A stretch of DNA of 64,000 bases, taken from Prochloron sp965198675 (GTDB taxonomy: Bacteria > Cyanobacteriota > Cyanobacteriia > Cyanobacteriales > Prochloraceae). Where the stretch lies: positions 2,790,001 through 2,854,000 of the forward strand of contig OZ240666.1 of assembly GCA_965198675.1 (NCBI GenBank). Direction: 5' to 3'. Below are positions 54,791-62,792 of this stretch, piece after piece. Under the pieces are notes generated by a model, which ran no database searches, was not told the origin of the DNA, and saw nothing but the letters and a program-made list of their open reading frames with translations. A program made the position numbers and the translations under genes. Position 1 is the stretch's first letter, and the number at the start of each line of letters is the position of its first letter.

Positions 54791-55450
54791 ATGTCCCTAT
54801 TAATCCTGATTGCCGACGACGATCCAGGAATTCGATTAGCCCTCAGTGATTACTTGGAAATCTCTGGTTATTCAGTCATCAGTGCGGATAATGGTACTGA
54901 CGCCTTAAATTTACTGGAGACATATCACCCTCACCTACTAGTTTCCGACATCAAAATGCCGGGAAAAGACGGGTACAATCTGGTGCGACAAGTTCGCCAA
55001 CGTCCCGAATTCCGCCTCTTACCAGTAATTTTCTTGACCCAACGGGATAGTACCTCCGAAAGGATTCGTGGCTATCAAGTAGGTTGCGATATTTATCTAC
55101 CCAAACCATTTGAAATGGAGGAGTTGGGAGCAATTATTCGCAATCTCCTGGAGCGATCCCAGGCAATGCAATCTGAGATTCGCTTTTGGCCCGACCAGTC
55201 TCCTAAGGTAATAGAGTCTTCCCCGGTAACACAAGAACCACAATTACCTCGGTCTCTTCACCTGACTAATAGGGAAGGAGAAGTTTTAGCCTGGTTGGTA
55301 CGGGGTCTTTCTAATGTTGAAATTGGACAGCAATTGCATCTGAGTCATCGAACAATTGAAAAGCATGTCAGCAACCTACTCAGAAAAACAGAAACGAGCA
55401 ACCGGATTGAATTAGTCCGCTTTGCCCTAGAAAATAATCTATATTGTTAA
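54791..55450 (+). CDS. NarL/FixJ-type response regulator (ycf29-like)
   Basis: 219 residues from MSLLILIADDDPGIRLALSD. The receiver domain (about 1-120) has the acidic pocket ADDD, the phosphorylated Asp in LLVSDIKMPGKDG and Lys in IYLPKPFEMEEL. The LuxR-type helix-turn-helix (about 155-215) has LTNREGEVLAWLVRGLSNVE and HLSHRTIEKHVSNLLRKT. It resembles the plastid/cyanobacterial ycf29 group. The cognate kinase is not nearby. The methionine 18 codons upstream is less likely, because this one begins the receiver. Confidence 0.9.
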   Translation: MSLLILIADDDPGIRLALSDYLEISGYSVISADNGTDALNLLETYHPHLLVSDIKMPGKDGYNLVRQVRQRPEFRLLPVIFLTQRDSTSERIRGYQVGCDIYLPKPFEMEELGAIIRNLLERSQAMQSEIRFWPDQSPKVIESSPVTQEPQLPRSLHLTNREGEVLAWLVRGLSNVEIGQQLHLSHRTIEKHVSNLLRKTETSNRIELVRFALENNLYC

Positions 55451-55614
55451 TATTATAGCAGTGAGCGCTGGCATAGTTACAGATTTAACTAGTAGACAAC
55501 AATAATAGATATTTCCTGAAATCCAGTTGCAATAAGCATAGTTCCCATATGAATTCGACCGGTAGCATGCTTTGAAAATTGCCGAATGTGGGAGGGTTCT
55601 AACATTTCTCGCCA

Positions 55615-55713
55615 ACCCACCCCTACCCCCTCCCGGGAGGGCCTGCTAAGGGACGCCAAAGGCGGCACCTTCGGTGTTGGCCAGATCCCTGCTCCTGCGC
55701 AGGGGGGGTGGGT
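55615..55713. repeat. GC-rich palindrome family A with other palindromes nested inside
   Basis: The left arm ACCCACCCCTACCCCCTCCC and right arm GGGGGGTGGGT enclose CCTGCTAAGG, GCCAAAGGCGGCACC, GGTGTTGGCC and CCCTGCTCCTGCGCAGGG. At least three unrelated palindromes are stacked in one place. Confidence 0.75.
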
Positions 55714-55828
55714 ACTATCCCAGCAGCACTGCCCTACCACTTGCCGATAACGTAGCCCGAGGTTGGGCGCGCGGCAATGCCGTGCCCCTACGGCTGGTCA
55801 GCTACCTAAAGAGGTGGCACGAGAGCCC

Positions 55829-55856
55829 CGTCCCTTTAGCGCGGAGTGCTGACAAT
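55829..55856 (+). repeat. Solo right-end-like hairpin ending GTGCTGACA
   Basis: GCCCCGTCCCTTTAGCGCGG then AGTGCTGACA. Similar to 32926-32966. The proS leader begins directly after it. Confidence 0.55.
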
Positions 55857-55891
55857 GGAGATAATAAACCAACAGTATAGCAACAGAAATA

Positions 55892-57667
55892 ATGCGATTG
55901 TCTCAAATGCTCTTGATGACGCTGCGGCAAGACCCAGTCGAAGCAGAAATTCCCAGCCATAAATTACTCTTGCGTGCCGGTTATATCCGTCGCATCGGCA
56001 GCGGGATTTACGCCTATTTACCTCTAATGTGGCGTGTCTTGCAAAAAATCTCTCAAATTGTCAGGGAAGAAATGAATGCTACGGGAGCTTTGGAGTGCCT
56101 GCTACCCCAGCTACAACCTGCCCAGCTGTGGCAAGAATCAGGTCGTTGGGACACCTACACAAAAGCGGAAGGCATCATGTTTGCCCTCAGGGACAGACAA
56201 GAACGGGAATTGGGACTGGGTCCCACCCATGAGGAGGTCATCACCGCCATTGCCAAGGGTACAATCAATTCCTACCGCCAACTTCCGGTCCACCTTTATC
56301 AAATCCAAACCAAATTCCGCGATGAAATACGCCCCCGATTTGGCTTGATGCGAGGACGGGAATTTATTATGAAGGATGGTTATTCCTTTCATAGCGATGA
56401 AGAAAGCCTGAAGGAAACTTATCGCCAGATGGATCGAACCTATCGCCAGATACTGGTCCGCTGCGGTTTAGCTTTTAGAGCAGTAGAGGCTGACTCCGGG
56501 GCAATTGGAGGGGCAGGTTCTCAGGAGTTTATGATATTGGCGGATGCTGGGGAGGATGAGATCCTCTACACCTGTGATGGTAAGTACGCTGCTAATGTGG
56601 AAAAAGCTGTATCAAGACCACCTGTTGTGGAAGCTTCCCTTTTTTCCAGCTATGAAAAAAAAGAAACCCCAGGAACTGAAACAATAGACAAAGTATGTAG
56701 TTTCTTGAATTGTTCTCCTACTGTAATAGTAAAAAATGTTATCTACGAAGCAGTGTATGATAATGGGAAGAAAGTGCTGGTACTATTGAGTATCCGGGGC
56801 GATCGGGACGTGAATGAGGTGAAGCTACAAAATGAATTAGTAAAGTTGGCTGGGCGTTATCAAGCCAAGACAGTCCTGGCGCTGAAAATACCGTCTGCAA
56901 AGGAATTACAGGAATGGACAACACAGCCTTTACCCTTGGGTTATATCGCCCCTAACCTTCCTGAGGATTATCTTCGTTGTCCTCAGTTCCTCTCTTTGGT
57001 GGATACTACTGTAGTAAGCCTAACTAATTTTGTGACAGGAAGTAATGAGTTAGGTTATCACGTGGTGGGAGCAAATTGGGGGGCGCAATTCCAGTTACCA
57101 GAACTGACGGTAGACGTGCAGAAAGCAAAAGCTGGCGATCGCGCTCTTCACGATACCAGCCAAATTCTCCAAAGTGCAAGAGGGATAGAAGTAGGACATA
57201 TCTTCCAGTTAGGGACCAAGTATTCCACTGCTATGGGGGCAACCTATAGCAACGAGCAAGGAGAAGAGCTACCATTGATAATGGGTTGCTATGGTCTGGG
57301 GGTTTCTCGATTAGCCCAAGCAGCAGTGGAGCAGTCCTACGATCAGGATGGCATTATCTGGCCTGTGGCGATCGCTCCCTATCATGTTATTATCGTGATT
57401 CCCAATATCTCTGATGCCAAACAAGTGGAAGCTGCTGAAAAACTTTACCATGACTTCAAAGTTGCTGGTCTGGACACTTTATTAGATGACCGAGATGAAA
57501 GAGCAGGAGTTAAGTTTAAAGATGCAGATTTAATCGGCATTCCCTATCGAGTGGTAACGGGACGCAGTCTCAAATCAGGCCAAGTGGAAGTAGTAGAACG
57601 AGCAACGAAAAAATCTCACACCATACCTCTGGATGAAGTTGTCTCTACCTTAAAGCAGTGGGTATAG
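55892..57667 (+). CDS. proS: Prolyl-tRNA synthetase
   Basis: The 591-residue class II synthetase joins proline to tRNA-Pro. It starts MRLSQMLLMTLRQDPVEAEI and shows class II motif 2 (RDEIRPRFGLMRGREFIMKD) and motif 3 (IMGCYGLGVSRLAQAAVEQS). Between them is the bacterial-type insertion domain (about 225-390) involved in editing, and the C-terminal anticodon-binding domain (about 490-591: HVIIVIPNISDAKQVEAAEK) follows. Normal length. The start is preceded by AACAGAAATA with no strong ribosome binding site. Confidence 0.96.
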   Translation: MRLSQMLLMTLRQDPVEAEIPSHKLLLRAGYIRRIGSGIYAYLPLMWRVLQKISQIVREEMNATGALECLLPQLQPAQLWQESGRWDTYTKAEGIMFALRDRQERELGLGPTHEEVITAIAKGTINSYRQLPVHLYQIQTKFRDEIRPRFGLMRGREFIMKDGYSFHSDEESLKETYRQMDRTYRQILVRCGLAFRAVEADSGAIGGAGSQEFMILADAGEDEILYTCDGKYAANVEKAVSRPPVVEASLFSSYEKKETPGTETIDKVCSFLNCSPTVIVKNVIYEAVYDNGKKVLVLLSIRGDRDVNEVKLQNELVKLAGRYQAKTVLALKIPSAKELQEWTTQPLPLGYIAPNLPEDYLRCPQFLSLVDTTVVSLTNFVTGSNELGYHVVGANWGAQFQLPELTVDVQKAKAGDRALHDTSQILQSARGIEVGHIFQLGTKYSTAMGATYSNEQGEELPLIMGCYGLGVSRLAQAAVEQSYDQDGIIWPVAIAPYHVIIVIPNISDAKQVEAAEKLYHDFKVAGLDTLLDDRDERAGVKFKDADLIGIPYRVVTGRSLKSGQVEVVERATKKSHTIPLDEVVSTLKQWV

Positions 57668-57668
57668 C

Positions 57669-57749
57669 CTGGTGGTTTTAACCCCAGGTGATCGTTTCTA
57701 ATCCCCCTATGGTAGAATGGAGCTATCCTGGTGGTTTTAACCCCAGGAA
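57669..57749. repeat. Two copies of a CCTGGTGGTTTTAACCCCAGG hairpin
   Basis: CCTGGTGGTTTTAACCCCAG followed by G occurs at 57669-57689 and 57729-57749, 60 bp apart, between proS and the DUF2993 gene. Each can fold. They might act as weak terminators but lack a T tract. Confidence 0.75.
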
Positions 57750-57770
57750 GTCCTCAATCTCCTTGCTTCC

Positions 57771-58580
57771 ATGGAACTCCTCGCTATCATTCTCTCCGGT
57801 TTAATAACTTTAGTGTCTCCTGCTGGCTTGATTGTAGAACGCACCCTAGCCAAAGCAGTACGGGAGAGTGTTACAGAAGTAGATCAATTGGCAGTCAGGG
57901 TTGACAATGCCCCCAATTATAGAATTCTACAGGGAAAAGTAGAGCGAGTCAGAATTGCCAATCGGGGAGTCAAGCTAGCCTCCAATGTGAGAATCCATAC
58001 TCTCGAATTAGAAATGGACCCCATCGCTGACTTGAGCAGTTTATCCGCCGGAACTGCTCCTGAAAATCTAGGGGTCCGACAACCACTACAAGGGGCAATG
58101 CGTTTGGTTTTAACTGAAGAGGATATAAACCTTGCGCTACAATCGCAACAAATAAAGGCAAAACTGGAAGAGTTACTCAATGGGTTAATATCTCAACGAG
58201 GTAATTCCCCGACTCGTGATTACGAATTGTTAAACCTACGCCTTCAATTGCTGGATAATAATCGTCTGAGTTTCCAAGTAGCATTGTCCCAATCCGGGGA
58301 TCCACAATCTGAACAGCTGGATCTGATGTTAGAATCAGGGGTAGAAGTGGTAGCAGGCACAAGTCTCCAGTTGCTGGACCCAAAGGTATTCGTGAATGGC
58401 CGACCAATTAGTTCCCGTCTAATTGCAAGCCTTACCAATGGTCTTGCCCAGCGCTTCGATTGGCGTCAGCTTGAAGAGGAGGGTATTACAGCTCGGATCC
58501 TACAATTCGATCTAGTTGGCGATAGAGTCGATTTGGCAGCTTTCATTCGCTTTGATCCAGCCTCCTCACCAGAAAGTTAA
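57771..58580 (+). CDS. DUF2993 (LmeA-like) phospholipid-binding protein
   Basis: The 269-residue protein has an N-terminal hydrophobic signal or anchor (MELLAIILSGLITLVSPAGL). A DUF2993 domain follows with ILQGKVERVRIANRGVKLAS and IHTLELEMDPIADLSS. Related LmeA proteins bind phospholipids at the membrane surface. It is followed 23 bp later by the GerMN gene and probably cotranscribed. Confidence 0.85.
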   Translation: MELLAIILSGLITLVSPAGLIVERTLAKAVRESVTEVDQLAVRVDNAPNYRILQGKVERVRIANRGVKLASNVRIHTLELEMDPIADLSSLSAGTAPENLGVRQPLQGAMRLVLTEEDINLALQSQQIKAKLEELLNGLISQRGNSPTRDYELLNLRLQLLDNNRLSFQVALSQSGDPQSEQLDLMLESGVEVVAGTSLQLLDPKVFVNGRPISSRLIASLTNGLAQRFDWRQLEEEGITARILQFDLVGDRVDLAAFIRFDPASSPES

Positions 58581-58603
58581 TTACATTTTTTTGGAATAAT
58601 ATT

Positions 58604-59203
58604 ATGCAAGACAGACGTAGTTCCTGGGGGTTCACCATCGCCGCTACCGCAGTAGTAGTGGTAGCTGCTGGCGGCGGAATGACTTGGTGGGCTTTTCAAT
58701 CTCTCTTTACTCCAGACAAAGACCATATTACCATAACACAACCAGAAGATAAATTGCCTGGCGAACCAGTGTCAGAGAAAGTACAAGCTTTCACTTATTG
58801 GCTCGATCCCAATGCCAGCGATGTTAAACTAATTGCCAGTCCAGTCACAATTGAAAAGTCTGCTGACAAACAAAAAATTCTCGCCAGTGCATTTCAGCGT
58901 CTATTGGCCGTGCCTAATGGGGATTATAATAGCACCATTCCCCAAGGCACGAAATTACTAGGAGTAACTGTAGAGACAGACGGGGTTCATGTCAATTTAT
59001 CCGCCAAATTCAAAGAAGGTGGCGGTAGTACTTCCATGATTGGTCGTTTGGGCCAGATTATTTACACCGCTACCAGTTTAAACCCTACCGCTCCCGTTTG
59101 GCTTGATGTTGAGGGAGAAGCGCTGGAGGTTTTGGGTGGTGAAGGAATGATAGTTGAACAACCCATGACCCGGGAATACTTTGAAGCCAATTTCCCGCTG
59201 TAA
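58604..59203 (+). CDS. GerMN domain-containing membrane-anchored protein
   Basis: The 199-residue protein has one N-terminal transmembrane segment (GFTIAATAVVVVAAGGGMTW) and an extracytoplasmic GerMN domain (about 60-190: FTYWLDPNASDVKLIASPVT, GVTVETDGVHVNLSAKF, QIIYTATSLNPTAPVWLDVE). GerMN domains occur in spore germination and lipoprotein contexts. In cyanobacteria the role is unknown. Likely same operon as the DUF2993 gene. Confidence 0.88.
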   Translation: MQDRRSSWGFTIAATAVVVVAAGGGMTWWAFQSLFTPDKDHITITQPEDKLPGEPVSEKVQAFTYWLDPNASDVKLIASPVTIEKSADKQKILASAFQRLLAVPNGDYNSTIPQGTKLLGVTVETDGVHVNLSAKFKEGGGSTSMIGRLGQIIYTATSLNPTAPVWLDVEGEALEVLGGEGMIVEQPMTREYFEANFPL

Positions 59204-59261
59204 TTAGTCGGTAGTCGATCTTCGGTATGCCCTACCGAAGGCAACCACCACCGAAAAACAT

Positions 59262-59744
59262 CTAGCTCGGATCGATCCTCATCAAAGTTTGGCCAAACTC
59301 AACTGGTTGACCATTTTTTACGGTAATTTCCATCAAAGTCCCGGAAATTTCCGCTTCTATTTCATTCATCAGTTTCATCGCTTCAATAATGCAGACAGTT
59401 CCACCAACCCGGATGGTATCGCCTACCTCTACAAAGGACGGTTTCCCAGGTGCAGGAGCGAGATAGAAAGTACCGACCATGGGGGATGTAATTTCAACCC
59501 ATTTTTTCGACCCGGGGGAAGGTACTGAAACCTCTGGTGCGGTAGCAGTAACGGGCACATCAGTTTTAGGGAGGGGTGGAGAGGACGGGGTAAGGGGAGC
59601 AAGCTCCATTTCAGTGGTCGAGGTACGGGTTGGATCCTTACGCACCGTGAGTTCAAACTCCTCGCTTTTGAGCGCAAACTCGGTGATGTCGGTTTGAGCG
59701 ATCGCCGCTAAAAGTTCTCTGAGTTGATTAAAATCTATCGACAC
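59262..59744 (-). CDS. accB: Biotin carboxyl carrier protein of acetyl-CoA carboxylase
   Basis: The 160-residue protein carries the biotin that moves carboxyl groups during malonyl-CoA formation for fatty acid synthesis. The N-terminal helical part (1-40) is followed by a Pro/Thr-rich linker (about 45-80) and the biotinyl domain (about 82-158) with biotinylated Lys124 in EAMKLMNE. It lies 250 bp downstream of efp on the same strand, an arrangement common in cyanobacteria and other bacteria. Confidence 0.95.
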   Translation of the reverse strand: MSIDFNQLRELLAAIAQTDITEFALKSEEFELTVRKDPTRTSTTEMELAPLTPSSPPLPKTDVPVTATAPEVSVPSPGSKKWVEITSPMVGTFYLAPAPGKPSFVEVGDTIRVGGTVCIIEAMKLMNEIEAEISGTLMEITVKNGQPVEFGQTLMRIDPS

Positions 59745-59767
59745 GAATTATACAGTCCCATTTATAG

Positions 59768-59812
59768 CAGTTACCAGTTACCAGTTACCAGTTACCAGTT
59801 ACCAGTTACCAG
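59768..59812. repeat. Heptamer tract between efp and accB
   Basis: Six units of GTTACCA (complement of TAACTGG), in the leader region of accB. Confidence 0.88.
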
Positions 59813-59994
59813 CTCTTTCACAATTTTCTCCATCACAAAAAAGGACGAGAAACTATTTATCCTGTGGCTCGAAGGTCTTGGATCCCTTAGGCATTGCCAA
59901 CCTTCCCAGTAACAGAGTTATATTTTTTTTTGGTGCGCTTTCACCTTGAATGAGATTCCAGAAAACGTCGGTGCTCAAGCTACTTTACAATTTC

Positions 59995-60552
59995 TTATTC
60001 CCGTCCCTGGTAAGAATCATTGCGGGTGTCGATTTTTATTTTTTCTCCTAGGTCAATAAATAAAGGCACCATCACCTGAGCGCCAGTTTCCAAGATAGCA
60101 GGTTTAGTGCCACCAGTAGCAGTATCCCCTTTTACTCCCGGATCGGTCTGGACAACTTCCAGGACAACTGATGTGGGTAACTCCACTTCCAACACCTGGT
60201 CTTCCCAGAAAATGGCGTTTATCTCCATCCCTTCCTTGAGATACTTGACGCGATCGCCAATTTGCTCAGGGGCGAGACGAGTTTCTTCAAAAGTTTCCAT
60301 ATCCATCAAGACGAACTGATCAGAATCTTTATAGGTATATTGCATCGTCCGTTTGTCCAGATTCGCTTGGGGAACAGTCTCCCCAGCGCGGAAGGTTCGT
60401 TCCACCACACTACCGCTTTGTACGTTTTTGAGCTTGGTGCGCACGAAAGCAGAACCTTTACCTGGTTTGACATGGAGAAACTCTACCACCCGCCAAACAG
60501 AGCCGTCTAATTCTATGGTAACACCACTGCGAAAGTCATTAGAAGAAATCAT
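59995..60552 (-). CDS. efp: Elongation factor P
   Basis: The 185-residue three-domain protein relieves ribosome stalling at polyproline stretches. The domain-I loop HVKPGKGSAFVRTK carries Lys32 at the position of the modified residue in other EF-P proteins. Domain III ends LFIDLGEKIKIDTRNDSYQG, with the family signature. It is upstream of accB on the same strand, separated by a heptamer-repeat spacer. Whether Lys32 is modified cannot be told from this window. Confidence 0.96.
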   Translation of the reverse strand: MISSNDFRSGVTIELDGSVWRVVEFLHVKPGKGSAFVRTKLKNVQSGSVVERTFRAGETVPQANLDKRTMQYTYKDSDQFVLMDMETFEETRLAPEQIGDRVKYLKEGMEINAIFWEDQVLEVELPTSVVLEVVQTDPGVKGDTATGGTKPAILETGAQVMVPLFIDLGEKIKIDTRNDSYQGRE

Positions 60553-60778
60553 CTAAAATTAAAAGATCTAAGGTAACCGTGTGCTGCATTTTAACCGTCC
60601 AAAAACGCCCATTACTCGACAATTCCGACCTAGTATAGCATCACTTCATCCGATTTTAAGTTAATACTATAGCACAGCAACGGGCGATAAAGTTTAGGCG
60701 TGAAATGTTCTAACCCCCTTTCTGACTGCAATTTTCAAAGCATGCTACCTGGGGAACTCATAACTGACCAGTTACCAG

Positions 60779-60822
60779 GACGCCTTGGGCGGGACGCCTT
60801 GGGCGGGACGCCTTGGGCGGTT
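60779..60822. repeat. 15-bp tandem repeat, three copies
   Basis: GACGCCTTGGGCGGG repeated three times, the last ending GGCGGTTG. It is located in the tail of a TnpB remnant. Confidence 0.85.
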
Positions 60823-60839
60823 GCTTGCGCTTTGCTTCG

Positions 60840-61075
60840 CAATACCAGTTACCAGTGACCCAATCTCCCCAAGCGTATAAGTTCCGGCGTGCCCCACCCA
60901 CCCCCTGTCCCCCTCCCGGGAGGGGGTAGGGGTGGGTGAGGATGTTCCTTGCCGCATTTACATCTCTATCTGCCACGTATCCACAATGGTTGCAAACATG
61001 GGTTCTACATGACAGCGATTTCTTGACTGTTTGACCGCAATTAGAACAAATTTGGCTGGTATAGCCTGCTCAGGC
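60840..61075 (-). pseudogene. TnpB C-terminal fragment
   Basis: On the minus strand: SQICSNCGQTVKKSLSCRTH, CNHCGYVADRDVNAARNIL, then a family-A palindrome (60896-60937) and GHAGTYTLGEIGSLVTG. It is nearly identical to the fragment at 485-715 and has the palindrome at the same codon. The upstream part is replaced by a CCTGCTCAGG palindrome at 61065-61090. Confidence 0.75.
60896..60937. repeat. GC-rich palindrome family A (in TnpB remnant)
   Basis: ACCCACCCCCTGTCCCCCTC centred on CCCGGGAGG, ending GGGGTGGGT. Confidence 0.85.
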
Positions 61076-61096
61076 GCGGCGCTCTGCAGGGGTGGA

Positions 61097-61412
61097 ACGG
61101 CGACTGTTACCTTCCCGTATTTCCTTCCAAAATGCTCTAGCCAGATTAATTCTCAATAGTCTCACCCTATTCTCAATAATGTCGGGAAGATTATCATTAT
61201 TATTGAGAATTAGCCCCCTTATTGATTCTTGCGCTTACCCTGGTCACTGTCTTTTTCAGATGTGATCTTGGTCACGCCGCACGGTGCACCGCGTCGCCTT
61301 ATCCCCCGCATAAATGACGGTTGCTCTGCGGCTGCCTGTTTATTATTCGTCAATACCTAGACAATAAAAAGGTAAAATCGGTACTGCTGCGTGGTTAAAA
61401 GGAAAAGATAAA
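61097..61412. other. Intergenic region upstream of the TLP40-like gene
   Basis: 315 bp with the putative iron-box cluster (61145-61212) and, at 61275-61300, GC-rich GCCGCACGGTGCACCGCGTC. No gene is seen. Confidence 0.5.
61145..61212. promoter_or_regulatory. Cluster of Fur-box-like sites
   Basis: Three sequences match the ATTCTCAATA core that I recall for cyanobacterial Fur sites: ATTAATTCTCAATAGT (61145), CTATTCTCAATAATG (61167) and, inverted, ATTATCATTATTATTGAGAA (61190), the last also resembling the classical ATAATGATAATCATTAT box. They lie about 200 bp upstream of the TLP40-like gene, with only a TnpB remnant on the other side. The controlled gene is therefore uncertain or lost. Recognition is by eye. 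Confidence 0.4.
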
Positions 61413-62567
61413 TTGATGAAACCAGGAAAAACTCCGAAGAGACTGAGATGGGGTCAACGTTTATTGCGTACTTCAGTTCTAGCTGTGCTGCTTTTTACCC
61501 TGTCAGTAGGCTTAAGCGGGGCTTGGTGGGATTTCTTGGGCGGCGGTAGCAGTCAACCGGCAAGGAAAAGCATCTTAGCTCAGGGAGCTGCCATTACAGA
61601 CCCAGAAGCTATTTTAAGATACTCTCTGCCCATTGATAACCCCACAGTGCGGGAACTACAAGGAAGTTTAGAAGACATTTCCTATCACCTGCGCAAAAAA
61701 CTGTGGACTTCGGTGAACCGAGATGTGAGAACTGCTTCGAGGATTTTGAACATCAGCACGGAAAAATTACTCGCAACGATTCCCGAAGAGCGCCAATCTT
61801 TAGCTAGAGAATACCTCCAGCAGATGTCCCAGGAGATGGTAACTTTGAAAGAGGCAGTAGATGCTAAGGATCAAGAGCAAATAACCTCTCTTGAAGATGG
61901 AATTCTCGACCGAGTGACAGACTTAGAAGAATTGATGGTTCCCGGATTTCCCTTTGCAGTACCTTCCCAATACGCTCATTTGCCTCAATTGCTAGGTCGC
62001 GCTACGGTAGTCATGACTACGACTAAAGGGGATCTGAAAATTGTCGTAGATGGTTATAGCGCTCCTGTGAATGGGGGAAATTTTGTGGATCTGGTACAAC
62101 GGGGTTTCTATGACGGTTTACCATTTATCGACATTGAAGAATCCTTCGTTTTACAAACAGGGAAACCACAAGGATTGGAACAAGGGTTTATTGACCCGGA
62201 CACTGGGGAATATCGAGCTGTTCCTTTGGAAGTGCTGATTCAAGGTTCCGACGAGCCAATCTACGGCATTACCCTTGAAGATGCAGGTTTTTACTTGGAA
62301 CAACCTGCCCTTCCCTTCAACGCTTATGGAGCTGTAGCTATGGCTCGTCCTGGTGAAGATCCTAATGGTGGTTCTTCTCAGTTCTTTTTCTTCAAGTTCG
62401 ATACAGAATTAACACCTCCTGGTTACAATTTGATGGACGGGCGTTACTCTGTTTTCGGTTATTTAGTCCAAGGAAAAGAGGTTCTCCAACAACTGACAGA
62501 TAAGGACAAGGTTATTACTGCTCAAGTAGTTAAGGGAATCGAAAATTTAGTTCAACCTCAAACTTAA
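61413..62567 (+). CDS. Lumenal cyclophilin-type peptidyl-prolyl isomerase (TLP40/CYP38-like)
   Basis: The 384-residue precursor starts MMKPGKTPKRLRWGQRLLRT, with a hydrophobic signal (SVLAVLLFTLSVGLSGAW). A helical N-terminal domain (about 60-175: YSLPIDNPTVRELQGSLEDI) precedes the cyclophilin domain (about 190-380: VMTTTKGDLKIVVDGYSAPV, GGNFVDLVQRGFYDGL, GSSQFFFFKF). This two-domain plan is that of plant TLP40/CYP38, needed for photosystem II assembly and repair. The active-site residues of classical cyclophilins are only partly kept, so it may act as a chaperone more than an isomerase. Confidence 0.9.
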   Translation: MMKPGKTPKRLRWGQRLLRTSVLAVLLFTLSVGLSGAWWDFLGGGSSQPARKSILAQGAAITDPEAILRYSLPIDNPTVRELQGSLEDISYHLRKKLWTSVNRDVRTASRILNISTEKLLATIPEERQSLAREYLQQMSQEMVTLKEAVDAKDQEQITSLEDGILDRVTDLEELMVPGFPFAVPSQYAHLPQLLGRATVVMTTTKGDLKIVVDGYSAPVNGGNFVDLVQRGFYDGLPFIDIEESFVLQTGKPQGLEQGFIDPDTGEYRAVPLEVLIQGSDEPIYGITLEDAGFYLEQPALPFNAYGAVAMARPGEDPNGGSSQFFFFKFDTELTPPGYNLMDGRYSVFGYLVQGKEVLQQLTDKDKVITAQVVKGIENLVQPQT

Positions 62568-62637
62568 ATTGGGAGCTCGGGAGATAGGGAGATTGGAAAA
62601 TTGTCCAGTTTTTGCTATAATCTGACTGTTACATTAC

Positions 62638-62666
62638 CCTATCCCCCTATCCCCCTATCCCCCTAC
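62638..62666. repeat. CCCCCTAT short tandem repeat
   Basis: TATCCCCC repeated three to four times immediately before the heptamer tract. Confidence 0.8.
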
Positions 62667-62790
62667 GTAACTGGTAACTGGTAACTGGTAACTGGTAACT
62701 GGTAACTGGTAACTGGTAACTGGTAACTGGTAACTGGTAACTGGTAACTGGTAACTGGTAACTGGTAACTGGTAACTGGTAACTGGTAAC
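62667..62790. repeat. Long TAACTGG heptamer array abutting thiL
   Basis: About 18 near-perfect units of GTAACTG (124 bp), ending two bases before the thiL ATG at 62793. Reverse frames encode YQLPVTS repeats. No other ribosome binding site is visible, since the last unit directly precedes the start codon. Confidence 0.93.
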
Positions 62791-62792
62791 TG

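Larger units (their letters stand above)
55451..55891. other. Repeat-rich intergenic region before proS
   Basis: Holds a composite family-A palindrome (55615-55713) and a transposon-end-like scar (55715-55860) that parallels 32740-32966. No gene is seen. Confidence 0.6.

Noticed and set aside
57669..57749. Paired hairpins after proS as terminators
   Set aside because: They can fold, but no T tract follows; recorded as repeats only.
62667..62790. Long regular repeat array as a possible CRISPR
   Set aside because: The unit is 7 bp with no spacers; it is a tandem repeat, and no cas genes are present.
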